Assembly (NCBI GenBank): GCA_001890945.1
Contig: MLAX01000002.1
Coordinates: 1,116,001 to 1,180,000, forward strand
DNA: 64,000 bases
From: Alphaproteobacteria bacterium AO1-B
GTDB lineage: Bacteria > Pseudomonadota > Alphaproteobacteria > Rhizobiales > Stappiaceae
Direction: 5' to 3'
Under the pieces are notes generated by a model. The model was not told the origin of the DNA and searched no databases. It was given only the letters and a program-made list of their open reading frames with translations. Positions 17,686-26,352 of the stretch are shown piece after piece. How positions within the stretch are numbered: position 1 is the first letter of the stretch; each line of letters starts with the position of its first letter. Position numbers and translations under genes: made by a program.

Positions 17686-18636
17686 TCAAGCGCTTTTTGC
17701 CGGAGCGGTGCCGATACCGGATGCCCTAGCATCCCGGTAATCACTCTCCCAATAGGCTGGTTTGCCGTATTTTGAGATCAGAAAATCGACGAAGACACTG
17801 ACCTTGGGCGGGACAAACCGTGTTGGCGGATAAACCGCCCAAATCGCCCCAACCCGGGCAACCGGATAATCTTCCATCACCGCGACCAGTCGCCCGTCCC
17901 GCAAATCCTCCCAAACATGGGCAAGGGATTTCAAGCTCAGTCCAAGGCCATGGATCGCGGCATCATATGTCAGGTCACCGCTGTCACCCTTAATCACCGG
18001 GTTCTTCAATTCAAAACCAACCTCCCCGTCCGGACCATCGAAATACCAAACCGGGACGGACGCCATGCTGATGCAATCGTGGTTGTTCAGGTCTTCAGGG
18101 GTTTTGGGCCGACCTTTCCGGGCAAGGTAATCAGGGGATGCGCACAAAGCTCTCGGATTTCCGCCCAGCCTGCGGGCCAGAAGTGAGCTGTCGGCAAGCG
18201 GTGCTCCACGGATGGCCATGTCATAGCCTTCCTGAACTACATCGACCATGCGGTCAGAGATATCCATTTCTATCTGGACATCCGGGTAAAGGCTCCGAAA
18301 TTCGACGAGATGCGGAAGAATGTGTTTCCGGCCGAAGAAAGTGTTGCACGAAATGCGCAACGCGCCTTGAGGCGAATCCTGCGTCGCCTCAAGCGCTTGC
18401 CGTGCCTGCTGCAACTCATTGATCGCAGACCGCGCGTGATCAAGAAGGACGCGGCCGGCTTCAGTCAGCGTTGTCTTCCGGGTTGTTCTTGCAAAAAGTT
18501 GCGCTCCAAACGTCTTTTCAAGATTGGTCAGACGCGCACTTGCTGCCGACGGCGACAATCCAATCTCCCGGCCGGCACCTGACAGGCTGCCAAGCTCGGC
18601 GACCCTGATAAAGAACTCCAAATCGTCCAGACGCAT
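17686..18636 (-). CDS. LysR family transcriptional regulator
   Basis: The 316-residue protein has the N-terminal LysR helix-turn-helix (MRLDDLEFFIRVAELGSLSGAGREIGLSPSAASARLTNLEKTFGAQLF region, residues 1-45) and a periplasmic-binding-like effector domain (about 90-300). The MDISDRMVDVVQEGYDMAIRG and LCASPDYLARKGRPKTPEDL patterns are typical of the large CrgA/DmlR-like subgroup. The frame is open further upstream, but homology starts at the ATG at 18636. It is divergent from a 60-residue gene, and a perfect dyad lies between the two starts, so both are probably controlled by this regulator. The effector is unknown. Confidence 0.92.
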   Translation of the reverse strand: MRLDDLEFFIRVAELGSLSGAGREIGLSPSAASARLTNLEKTFGAQLFARTTRKTTLTEAGRVLLDHARSAINELQQARQALEATQDSPQGALRISCNTFFGRKHILPHLVEFRSLYPDVQIEMDISDRMVDVVQEGYDMAIRGAPLADSSLLARRLGGNPRALCASPDYLARKGRPKTPEDLNNHDCISMASVPVWYFDGPDGEVGFELKNPVIKGDSGDLTYDAAIHGLGLSLKSLAHVWEDLRDGRLVAVMEDYPVARVGAIWAVYPPTRFVPPKVSVFVDFLISKYGKPAYWESDYRDARASGIGTAPAKSA

Positions 18637-18653
18637 TATACCAAACTTTCGAA

Positions 18654-18668
18654 ATATCCTTGCGATAT
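18654..18668. promoter_or_regulatory. LysR box between the LysR gene and the 60-aa gene
   Basis: ATATC (18654-18658) and GATAT (18664-18668) form a perfect inverted repeat with a 5-base spacer, containing the T-N11-A core expected of LysR binding sites. It starts 17 bases upstream of the LysR start codon and lies about 65 bases upstream of the divergent small gene. This is the usual place for a shared activator/autorepressor site. Confidence 0.6.
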
Positions 18669-18732
18669 AAGCCACATTCTTCAAATCAACGCAATATGGG
18701 ACAACGTCTCCACCGAAACGAAGGAGACCACC

Positions 18733-18915
18733 ATGTTCCACACCGGAGACGAATTTGAAAACCGCGCCCGCGCTGAACGTCACTACGAGTTGCGCCGCTT
18801 GAGACATGCCCTGTCCGGCCTTTTGTTCGGCCGGACTGTGGAGACAGCCGCCAAGATGCCGAACAGGCTCACAAGCGCCAATGACAAGGACTTTCCAACC
18901 TCCCGCGCGGCTTAA
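18733..18915 (+). CDS. Small basic protein (60 aa), divergent from LysR
   Basis: The ATG at 18733 has a textbook AAGGAG Shine-Dalgarno (18720-18725) and opens a 60-residue frame whose stop is embedded in a strong terminator stem. The product is basic and mostly helical in its first half (AERHYELRRLRHALSGLL could form an amphipathic helix) and has no membrane segment or signal. No family is recognised. The combination of ribosome-binding site, terminator and divergent LysR with a dyad is strong evidence that it is expressed and is the regulator's nearest target. Confidence 0.65.
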   Translation: MFHTGDEFENRARAERHYELRRLRHALSGLLFGRTVETAAKMPNRLTSANDKDFPTSRAA

Positions 18916-18932
18916 GCGCGGGAATTCTTTTC
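18902..18932 (+). terminator. Terminator of the 60-aa gene
   Basis: CCCGCGC (18902-18908) and GCGCGGG (18916-18922) form a perfect 7-base stem around a 7-base loop, followed by AATTCTTTTC. The left arm lies inside the last codons of the small gene and the stop codon is in the loop. Confidence 0.8.
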
Positions 18933-18966
18933 ACTCAAGGAGTGCAATCGCGGCGAAGTCCCAAGG

Positions 18967-20922
18967 CTATTTTGCTGGGACATAATCCGCCGGTTGCCCG
19001 CGGGTAATAATCCCGAGATCGTCGTTTTCGCGCGCTGCCCGCAAACGCTCTTCCGCCTCATCGGCTTCACGCTGGCGCGCCCACATCGATGCATACAGTC
19101 CGTCGTTGGCCAAAAGCTCCGAATGTGTTCCCCGTTCTGCAATTTCACCAGCTTCGAGCACAATGATCTGGTCCGCATTCACGACCGTGGACAAGCGGTG
19201 AGCAATCACCAGCGTCGTGCGGTTCTTTGACACCTGATCCAATGCCGACTGGATCTCGCGTTCCGTATGGGTGTCCAGAGCCGAGGTCGCTTCGTCGAGA
19301 ATCAAGATCGGCGGTGCCTTGAGGATCGTCCGGGCGATTGCGACCCTCTGCTTTTCGCCACCGGACAGCTTGAGCCCACGCTCACCAACTTCAGACTGAT
19401 AGCCTTGCGGCAGGTTTTCGATAAAGTCGTGGATCTGCGCCATGCGCGCCGCGTCCCTCACCTCATCATCGGACGCATCCGGCCGTCCGTAGCGGATGTT
19501 GTACGCGATAGTGTCGTTAAAGAGGACAGTGTCCTGCGGGACCATGCCAATCGCATGGCGCACACTTTCCTGGGTGACATCGCGAACATCCTGTCCATCG
19601 ATCTCAACGGCGCCGCCGGTCACATCATAGAACCGGAACAACAGCCTTGAGATCGTTGATTTCCCTGCCCCGGACGGGCCAACGATGGCAATTGTCTTGC
19701 CGGCAGGAACCCCAAAATCCACACCTTTGAGGATCGGCCGGTCTGCGTCGTAGTGGAATTTCACGTCCTTGAAACGGATCGTGCCTTCAACAGCCTTGAG
19801 CGGAGCTGCCCCGTCTTTGTCTTTGATCTCGGCCGGCACAAGCAAGAGATCGAACATCGATTCAATATCGGCCAGCCCCTGACGGATTTCACGGTAGAGA
19901 AAGCCGATGAAATTAAGCGGCATGGAGATTTGCATCAGCAGTGCGTTGATCAGAACAAAATCGCCAATGTTCTGTTCGCCGGCCATGACCGCGCGGGCGG
20001 AAAGCCCCATACAGGCCGCCATTCCGAGTCCCAGAATCACTGCCTGGCCGAAGTTGAGCCAAGCAAGCGACGTCCAGGTTTTTGTCGCCGCCTTTTCATA
20101 CTTGGCCATCGAGACATCGAAGCGCTCGGCTTCCATTTTCTCGTTGCCGAAGTATTTGACGGTTTCGAAATTCAGCAAGCTGTCGATGGCCTTCGAATTG
20201 GCATCCGTGTCGCTGTCGTTCATTTCCCGGCGGATGGCAATGCGCCAATTGGAAGCCTTAATCGTGAACCAGACGTAAGCCACGATCATCACGGCAACGA
20301 TCACGACATAGGCAAAGCCGAACTGGAACCAGATCACACCAGCCATAAGCGCGAATTCCAGAACGGTCGGAATCCCGTTGAGGATCGTGAAGCGGACGAT
20401 CGACTCAATCCCCTTGACCCCACGTTCAATAACCCGGCTCAGGCCACCGGTTCGCCGGGCCAGATGAAACCGCAAGGAGAGTTGATGCAAATGTCGGAAG
20501 GTCAGTTTGGCAAGCTGTCGGACGGCGTGCTGGCCCACGCGGGCAAACAAGGCATCGCGCAACTGGTTGAACGCAACGGCCATCACCCGAGCCGCGTTGT
20601 AGGCCAGAACCAGCATGACAGGAGCCAAAAGGAAGGCTGGCAGGCCAACCTCTTCGCCAGCGAGAACATCTGTGGCCCAGGCAAAGAAATAAGGTGATAG
20701 AACGGTAATGAACTTCGCCACCACAAGCGCAGCAACTGCCAGCAAAACCCGCTTTTTCAGATCTGGCCGTGAAGCCGGCCAGATATATGGCCAAAGGTTT
20801 TTGAGCGTTGAAAGCGTGTCACCTTCGTCCGCACTAACAGCCTTTTGTGCGGGCGCGCTTTTTTGTGCATGAGCAGGGTTTGACGGGGCCGAACCGGCCG
20901 ACGTCCCATGTGATTGCGTCAA
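18967..20922 (-). CDS. Atm1-type ABC exporter, fused permease and ATPase
   Basis: The 651-residue half-transporter dimerises to export glutathione-linked compounds or metal-thiol complexes in the Atm1/HMT1 group. The N-terminus has a polar lead (about residues 1-45) and six membrane helices (about 58-350). The nucleotide-binding domain has Walker A (GPSGAGKST), the signature (LSGGEKQRVAIAR), Walker B (ILILDEATSALDT) and the H-loop (VIAHRLSTV). The conserved FETVKYFGNE and RTGGLSRVIERGVKGIE motifs are typical of bacterial Atm1 proteins such as the Novosphingobium exporter that protects against mercury and silver. It follows an arsR gene by 40 bases, which suggests metal-responsive control. Confidence 0.92.
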   Translation of the reverse strand: MTQSHGTSAGSAPSNPAHAQKSAPAQKAVSADEGDTLSTLKNLWPYIWPASRPDLKKRVLLAVAALVVAKFITVLSPYFFAWATDVLAGEEVGLPAFLLAPVMLVLAYNAARVMAVAFNQLRDALFARVGQHAVRQLAKLTFRHLHQLSLRFHLARRTGGLSRVIERGVKGIESIVRFTILNGIPTVLEFALMAGVIWFQFGFAYVVIVAVMIVAYVWFTIKASNWRIAIRREMNDSDTDANSKAIDSLLNFETVKYFGNEKMEAERFDVSMAKYEKAATKTWTSLAWLNFGQAVILGLGMAACMGLSARAVMAGEQNIGDFVLINALLMQISMPLNFIGFLYREIRQGLADIESMFDLLLVPAEIKDKDGAAPLKAVEGTIRFKDVKFHYDADRPILKGVDFGVPAGKTIAIVGPSGAGKSTISRLLFRFYDVTGGAVEIDGQDVRDVTQESVRHAIGMVPQDTVLFNDTIAYNIRYGRPDASDDEVRDAARMAQIHDFIENLPQGYQSEVGERGLKLSGGEKQRVAIARTILKAPPILILDEATSALDTHTEREIQSALDQVSKNRTTLVIAHRLSTVVNADQIIVLEAGEIAERGTHSELLANDGLYASMWARQREADEAEERLRAARENDDLGIITRGQPADYVPAK

Positions 20923-20962
20923 GTATTCTCTCCCGATGCCCTTTGCGGGCCGTTCCGGTGAC

Positions 20963-21352
20963 TTATTCGTTTGCCGCCAACTCGTTCACCGCGCCTAGAA
21001 CGCCGTGATCGTGCTCGGAGTTCAAAAGCTTCCAGAATGCGTCCGATGCTTCCTGCGTCTTTGAAATCTGATCCCAGTTCAAAACATAATGACAATTGCG
21101 CCCACGGGTGTCGCAAGTCAGAAACCCTGCATCTTTAAGAACCTGAAGGTGCTGAGACACGGTCGACTGAGCGAGCGGCAAGGCGCTGACGATTTCGCCG
21201 CAGCAAGCCTCTTTCTCGCTGGCCAAACGCCGCAGGATCGCAAGGCGCGCCGGGTGCCCAAGCGCCCGGAACTGTGCAGCCAGGCTTTCACATCCCGACA
21301 GACCGGACGCGTTTTCGCCGCTTGCGGTGTGCGGGCAAACCTGATCGCTCAT
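20963..21352 (-). CDS. ArsR family metal-responsive repressor
   Basis: The 129-residue winged-helix regulator has a core at FRALGHPARLAILRRLASEK, then CCGEIVSALPLAQSTVSQHLQVLKDAGFL as the DNA-reading helix region. The ACCGEIV dicysteine at the start of that helix, close to the classical ELCVCDL metal site of ArsR/SmtB, could bind a soft metal. Extra cysteines occur at residues 6, 21, 81 and 87 (CPH, CES, LTC, NCHY). It is the upstream gene of an arsR-atm1 operon, and an inverted repeat lies about 30 bases before its start, so autoregulation and control of the exporter are likely. The inducer is not determined by sequence. Confidence 0.88.
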   Translation of the reverse strand: MSDQVCPHTASGENASGLSGCESLAAQFRALGHPARLAILRRLASEKEACCGEIVSALPLAQSTVSQHLQVLKDAGFLTCDTRGRNCHYVLNWDQISKTQEASDAFWKLLNSEHDHGVLGAVNELAANE

Positions 21353-21382
21353 GCGGGGAACTCCTTTCGGGCGGCGCCAATA

Positions 21383-21398
21383 ATCGTAAATATGCGAT
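21383..21398. promoter_or_regulatory. Candidate ArsR operator
   Basis: ATCGTAAATATGCGAT is an imperfect inverted repeat with 6 of 8 positions paired (ATCG and CGAT outer arms perfect), about 31 bases upstream of the arsR start. It resembles AT-rich ArsR/SmtB dyads. Repression of the arsR-exporter operon is inferred from position. Confidence 0.5.
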
Positions 21399-21486
21399 CA
21401 ATACCCAAAAAGACAAGGTCCAACACGAATTCGGGCGGACACCAAAACGGCGCCCGCCCCAATAAACACTAAAAAACCTATAGTTA

Positions 21487-23130
21487 TCAGCCGTTCCGGC
21501 CGGTATCTGAGGTAGGTGCGGGCCAGTTCAGGTCTCCTTCCGGTGTGAGGAACACCTGTCCCGGATAGATCAGATCCGGATCGCGAATCTGGCCCTTGTT
21601 GGCTTGGTAGATTGTGGTGTAGCGGATACCGTCCCCATAAAGGCGCCTGGAGATCCGCCAGAGATTGTCCCCCTTGCGAATGATCACAACAGGCAGCGCC
21701 TTCTTGACGTCCGCGCCGTCACCGTCTGCCGAGCCGGAGGTTCCGCTCGCGACGACCTTTGTCAGGACAATCTGTTCATCCTGTTGTTTTTCAAAGGTTA
21801 CGGCCGCCCGCGCATCCACTGATTTGCCGTCTTCGGCAATCATGTCAGCCCGGACTTCCACATTGCCTTCCGCGACCGACTTGTCGCCTTCAAGAAGCCA
21901 CCGCCCGCTGGAATTTGCTGTGGCCTCGCCCTGGTAGTCTTCACCGACATAGACACGGACAGACGATCCGGGTTCTGCGGTGCCGGCGACGTAGACCTTG
22001 TTCTCTTCCGACTCCACTGCTTCAACCGTAACAGGCGGGTTACCGCCCTCACTGCTGGTTTCGGCAGATGCACTCGTCTCGCCCTGAGAGGCCGCGGCAA
22101 CTTGCTGGTTTGTATCGGTTAGAGCCGCATCACCGGAACTTTCCGGAGCATCGGAGGCAGAGGCTGTTGTCGTCTCTACGGGCGCCGTGGTTGCTTCCGG
22201 TTCTGAAGCTGTGATGGTTCCGGCGACCTCTGCCGTCTGCTCAGACTCATGGGAACCGCTGTCGGCAGTTTGTTGTTGTGTGTCTGCGGTCGCATTTCCG
22301 TTCGAAGCTGTGTCAGCGTCAGTGCTCGGTGCAGCTGCCGACACAGCCGTTTCAGCGGCTGCCGGAGCAGCTCCCTCAGAACCGCCAGCCTCTGCAGTGA
22401 CGTTCTCAGAACTCGAGGAGCTCGGTGTGTCTCTTGCTGCTTCAGAGGTCGGTGCCGCGGCCACAACAGTTTCCTCAGCATTTGGCGCTTCAGCGACTGC
22501 AGCCGGCGCGTCCGGCTTTTGCAAGATATTGGACGGTCCATCAGGCGAATTCAGGACCACGAGCGGCTGTTGTTTTCCACCGTCCGGAATGGAGATGGCA
22601 ACCCGTTCGTCGGACGTGGACAGCTGCTCTCCGCCCTGATCGTGAACTTCCAGAGCAACGTCATAGTCGCCAGGCTTCAACGGCTCATCTAGAATGATGG
22701 TCCATTCGCCCGCCGGGTTGGCAATGGTTTTGCCAACCACCTCACCGTTTGCTGTCAGCGCCACAATGGCTCCGGCTTCCGACCGCCCGGCGACAACCGT
22801 CTCGCCGGTTGGTTCCACACCCACCACGTCGAAGCTCGGCTTGTCTGACACTGCCGCAGTTTCAGACGCCTCGGGTTCGTCAGGTGTGACGGCCGGGTTT
22901 TCTTCTTGCTGAACTGCGGGTTCAGACGTGACGGCCTGCTGGTCCGGAGCAGCACTTGCCTGTTGATCGCCTTTGGAGGACTCGTTTGTAGTCCCAGCAA
23001 CCTGGCTATCTGCGCGCTCCTGCTCCACCGGCATCTCGCCACTGTCACGATAGAAGTAACCGGTGATCAATGCCGCCACGCCAACAGGCACGGCGATTAT
23101 CAAAGTCCGGATCAGGGTCTGCTTGCTCAT
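21487..23130 (-). CDS. LysM domain protein with long acidic low-complexity linker
   Basis: The 547-residue envelope protein has an N-terminal membrane anchor (TLIRTLIIAVPVGVAALITGYF), two Ig-like or carboxypeptidase-regulatory-like modules (around GETVVAGRSEAGAIVALTANGEVV and VYVAGTAEPGSSVRVYVG) and a long Ala/Glu/Ser/Thr-rich region between them. It ends in a LysM motif (VIIRKGDNLWRISRRLYGDG through PDLIYPGQVFLTP, last 55 residues) that should bind peptidoglycan. This domain order is common in rhizobial LysM proteins of unknown role. I start at the ATG at 23130, preceded by GGGAAGAG; earlier in-frame starts run into the divergent promoter region. Confidence 0.85.
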   Translation of the reverse strand: MSKQTLIRTLIIAVPVGVAALITGYFYRDSGEMPVEQERADSQVAGTTNESSKGDQQASAAPDQQAVTSEPAVQQEENPAVTPDEPEASETAAVSDKPSFDVVGVEPTGETVVAGRSEAGAIVALTANGEVVGKTIANPAGEWTIILDEPLKPGDYDVALEVHDQGGEQLSTSDERVAISIPDGGKQQPLVVLNSPDGPSNILQKPDAPAAVAEAPNAEETVVAAAPTSEAARDTPSSSSSENVTAEAGGSEGAAPAAAETAVSAAAPSTDADTASNGNATADTQQQTADSGSHESEQTAEVAGTITASEPEATTAPVETTTASASDAPESSGDAALTDTNQQVAAASQGETSASAETSSEGGNPPVTVEAVESEENKVYVAGTAEPGSSVRVYVGEDYQGEATANSSGRWLLEGDKSVAEGNVEVRADMIAEDGKSVDARAAVTFEKQQDEQIVLTKVVASGTSGSADGDGADVKKALPVVIIRKGDNLWRISRRLYGDGIRYTTIYQANKGQIRDPDLIYPGQVFLTPEGDLNWPAPTSDTGRNG

Positions 23131-23344
23131 TGCTCTTCCCATCGAAAGCAATACGGCTGACCGGCCGCTGCTTTCGTATCTTCCCCTTGGCAGACGGCAG
23201 TATTTGTCTGCTTGCCCCATTGGATATTCTTCATCCATGCATAACGGCCTTTTTGTGCCGCGGCAAGAAAACCGCGGATCACCAACCGGCCTTTCGAACA
23301 GAATGCTTGACCTTATACAGGGCTCAATGCCACATCATGTCGTT

Positions 23345-23962
23345 ATGACGACAAATTCTCCTAAGCATCTCAAAAGCGTTTGTGTTTATTGCGGCTCGAG
23401 CTTCGGGTCGGACCCTGCACATGAGGCGGCAGCCGCTCGGCTTGGCCAGTTGATTGCCGAAGCCGGATTGCGGCTCGTGTATGGCGGGGGCTCGGTTGGC
23501 CTGATGGGGACCGTCGCGCGCGCTGCCATGGAATGCGGTGGGCAAGTGACGGGAATTATTCCGCAGTTTCTTGAAAAACGCGAGGTGATGCTGGACACCG
23601 TTGAAGATCTGGTGATCACCCAGAACATGCACGAACGCAAACATCTGATGTTTGAGAAATCGGATGCCTTCATTGCACTGCCCGGTGGGATTGGCACGCT
23701 GGAAGAAGCCGTGGAGATGATGACCTGGGCTCAGCTGGGTCAGCACCGCAAGCCGGTTGTTCTTGCGAATATCAACGGCTTTTGGTCCCCCCTTCTTGAG
23801 CTGCTCGATCACATGCGCGCGCAGGGATACATCCGGCCAGACACTGAAGTCCCTTACCTAATTGCCAAACAAGTGGATCAGATCATCCCCATGCTCGAGA
23901 AAAGTATCGGCGATGGTTCTGATGCCCCGTTCGAAGGTGGCGCGGCGGCCGCAGATCTTTAG
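23345..23962 (+). CDS. LOG family protein (TIGR00730, cytokinin riboside 5'-monophosphate phosphoribohydrolase-like)
   Basis: The product has 205 residues in the Rossmann-like LOG fold. The signature PGGIGTLEE appears in ALPGGIGTLEEAVEMM, and GGGSVGLMG and the MHERKHLM motif (with the catalytic Arg and phosphate-binding residues) are intact. LOG enzymes cleave nucleoside monophosphates to base and ribose-5-phosphate. In bacteria without plant association the physiological substrate is usually unknown. The start is uncertain: ATGs at 23303 and 23327 are also in frame, the latter with AGGG upstream. It is divergent from the LysM gene. Confidence 0.88.
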   Translation: MTTNSPKHLKSVCVYCGSSFGSDPAHEAAAARLGQLIAEAGLRLVYGGGSVGLMGTVARAAMECGGQVTGIIPQFLEKREVMLDTVEDLVITQNMHERKHLMFEKSDAFIALPGGIGTLEEAVEMMTWAQLGQHRKPVVLANINGFWSPLLELLDHMRAQGYIRPDTEVPYLIAKQVDQIIPMLEKSIGDGSDAPFEGGAAAADL

Positions 23963-24121
23963 CCAGCAAAAAATAACGAAACTCTCCGAACGATAGGTGT
24001 TCGGCGACTGGACGACGATTTTCGCTGGTCTTTTCGGTATGTTTTGACCCTCGGGTTAAGGTCTTGGAAGCTTCTTCCCTTGTAAATTTGCCAAGCAAAT
24101 CACACGGGCGGATCAGCTTAC

Positions 24122-25381
24122 ATGCGCACTATGCTTCTGGTGGAAGACGCATCGTTCTTCGAAAAGGCGATCGTTGACCGGCTTCAGGATATCGGACGTC
24201 ACCAGATCATGGTCGCGCGAAATTTCAGTGAAGCGGAAAGCTGTCTCGACATGCCGATCTGCGAACCCGATCTTGCATTGGTGGATCTGACACTGCCGGA
24301 CGCGCCAAACGGGGAAATCGTTGACCTTTGCCGCAACAGAAACATTCCGACGATCATCTTCACAAGCAAGTTCGACAACGAAGTTCGTGAAAAGGCTCTC
24401 GCAAAAGGGGTGATCGACTACGTCCTCAAGGACACCCCAGCGAGCCTTGATTATGTGGCTGAACTGCTGAAACGGCTGTCCTACAATCCCAAGATCGGCA
24501 TCTTGATTCTGGATGATTCCTCTGTCGACCGGGAGCGGATCGCTCAGATCACATCGCACCATCTTTATCAGACTTACCAAGCCAGCACGCCGGCTGAAGC
24601 CCTGCAGATTTTGCGGGATCACCCGCACATCCGACTTGTTCTTGCCGATTATTACATGCCGGACGAAGACGGTTTTGCATTTTTGAAGACAGTGCGGCGC
24701 AAATACAGCCGCGAACGCCTGAGCGTGATTGGCATGTCGTCGCTGTCGAACTCAGACAACCGCATCCGCTTCTTGAAATACGGCGCTGCCGATTTCATCG
24801 ACAAGTCCTATGCGCCAGAAGAAATCCTTCTCCGGATTTCGTTGAACCTGGACATGATGGACCGCATCGCAGAGCTCAACACCCTTGCCATGCAGGATGC
24901 GCTGACAGGGGTTCACAACAGGCACTTCCTTTTCACAAAGGCCGTGAAGCAAATCGAGTCCTGGGCACATTCCGGCAATAAGGCGTCTTGGATTGCGGTG
25001 TTTGATCTCGATTCATTCAAACAGATCAACGACGAATACGGACATGATGTCGGCGACAGTGTCCTTCTAGGTTTTGCGCGCCAGCTTCGAGCGCTCGCCG
25101 GACCAGAGGACATAATCATCCGGCTGGGCGGCGACGAGTTCTGCATGATCTTCCGATCGGAAACACGCGACAGCCTAACCCTGAAACTGGCCGGGTTCAT
25201 GAAGAGCCTCAGCACACACCCGATCCGGCATTCGGGAACCGACCTTCTGTGCCAAACAAGTGTCGGCATTGCAAAGCTCGAGGGCGGAGAGATCTCCGAC
25301 GCGCTCAGCATCGCCGACAAACATCTTTACGCCTCCAAGCGGAGTGGGTTTGAAATGCTCGCCGTCGCTTCCGACGGATGA
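24122..25381 (+). CDS. Response regulator with two receiver domains and a GGDEF diguanylate cyclase
   Basis: The 419-residue cytosolic protein has a first receiver with phosphorylatable D55 (LALVDLTLPD), a second receiver with D176 (LVLADYYMPDEDG) and conserved K228 (FIDKSY). A C-terminal GGDEF domain follows (about 255-415) with the intact RLGGDEF motif at residues 334-340, so it should make cyclic-di-GMP. The architecture is that of PleD. The inhibitory I-site RxxD expected at 327-330 reads GPED, so product feedback inhibition is probably absent. No histidine kinase is adjacent, so the partner kinase is an orphan elsewhere. Confidence 0.92.
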   Translation: MRTMLLVEDASFFEKAIVDRLQDIGRHQIMVARNFSEAESCLDMPICEPDLALVDLTLPDAPNGEIVDLCRNRNIPTIIFTSKFDNEVREKALAKGVIDYVLKDTPASLDYVAELLKRLSYNPKIGILILDDSSVDRERIAQITSHHLYQTYQASTPAEALQILRDHPHIRLVLADYYMPDEDGFAFLKTVRRKYSRERLSVIGMSSLSNSDNRIRFLKYGAADFIDKSYAPEEILLRISLNLDMMDRIAELNTLAMQDALTGVHNRHFLFTKAVKQIESWAHSGNKASWIAVFDLDSFKQINDEYGHDVGDSVLLGFARQLRALAGPEDIIIRLGGDEFCMIFRSETRDSLTLKLAGFMKSLSTHPIRHSGTDLLCQTSVGIAKLEGGEISDALSIADKHLYASKRSGFEMLAVASDG

Positions 25382-25393
25382 CAGACCAGCAGA

Positions 25394-26326
25394 TTAGACC
25401 GTCGCCTGCTGCGCTTTTCTGGCGTTTCGTGCATTCCGCCAGCTGTCGAATGTAAAGACCACGAGCGCAATCCAGATCATGACAAAACCGAGCAGTTTGA
25501 CCTGATCCAACGGCTCTCCCCAGACATAAACCGCCATCAGAAAGTGTATCGATGGCGCAATGTACTGCATCAAACCAAGCATGAAGAGTGGCAGACGGCG
25601 TGCGGCCGAGCTGAAACAGATCAGCGGCAACGCCGTAACAATGCCTGTGCCTGCAAGCGCAATGAGGACTGGAATATCATCCAAGATCAGCGCATCGACA
25701 CCCCATGAAAGGCTGAGAAGCAGGTATCCAATGGCAATCGGAAACAGCAGCACCGTTTCAACGAACAGGCCGGGCGTTGCCTTAACAGGTGTCACCTTCC
25801 GCACATAGCCGTAGCCTGCGAACGAGAACGCGAGCACCAGAGACACCCAAGGCAGCCCACCGGCCAGAACCGCCTGCAAGACGACCGCGAAACCGGCCAT
25901 GGCAACGGCAATGTACTGCCATTTCGTCATGCGTTCGCGCAGAACGATCAGCCCAACCAGAATGCTGACGAGCGGATTGATGAAATAGCCGAGCGATACA
26001 TCCAGAACCTGCTCGTTCGCAATCGCCCAGACAAACACCAGCCAATTGACCGAAATGAACGACGCGGACATCGCGAGTTTTTTCAAGACTGCCGGGTCAG
26101 CAAAGACATCAAGAACTTCCTGCCAGCGGCCCCGAAGATACAGAAAGCCGCCAACGAACAGAACGGACCAAGCAATCCGGTGCGCAACGACGAGGTCCGC
26201 CGAAACCGTATCGGTCAGCTTGTAGTAGGCCGGAAAGAACCCCCACATGCCGTAAGCCGCAAGGCCAAAGAGGAGGCCACGGCGGAGTTCGTTTTCCGCC
26301 TCGGTGCGTGTCACGGGCTCAGACAT
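25394..26326 (-). CDS. rarD: EamA family transporter RarD
   Basis: The 310-residue protein has ten predicted membrane helices and the RarD signature (LLFGLAAYGMWGFFPAYYKL at the start, HRIAWSVLFVGG, FISVNWLVFVWAIANEQVLDVSLGYFINPL). Proteins of this group are called chloramphenicol-sensitive RarD, but their natural substrate is not established and they belong to the drug/metabolite exporter superfamily. The gene lies 26 bases downstream of cimA on the same strand and is probably the last gene of that operon. It ends 12 bases from the stop of the PleD-like gene on the opposite strand. Confidence 0.9.
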   Translation of the reverse strand: MSEPVTRTEAENELRRGLLFGLAAYGMWGFFPAYYKLTDTVSADLVVAHRIAWSVLFVGGFLYLRGRWQEVLDVFADPAVLKKLAMSASFISVNWLVFVWAIANEQVLDVSLGYFINPLVSILVGLIVLRERMTKWQYIAVAMAGFAVVLQAVLAGGLPWVSLVLAFSFAGYGYVRKVTPVKATPGLFVETVLLFPIAIGYLLLSLSWGVDALILDDIPVLIALAGTGIVTALPLICFSSAARRLPLFMLGLMQYIAPSIHFLMAVYVWGEPLDQVKLLGFVMIWIALVVFTFDSWRNARNARKAQQATV

Positions 26327-26352
26327 AGCGCGTGCCTTTCTGGCGCCGAACC

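Noticed and set aside
19753..20697. Open frame of 314 codons on the plus strand
   Set aside because: It is fully antisense to the Atm1-type exporter gene and has no family features or ribosome-binding site.
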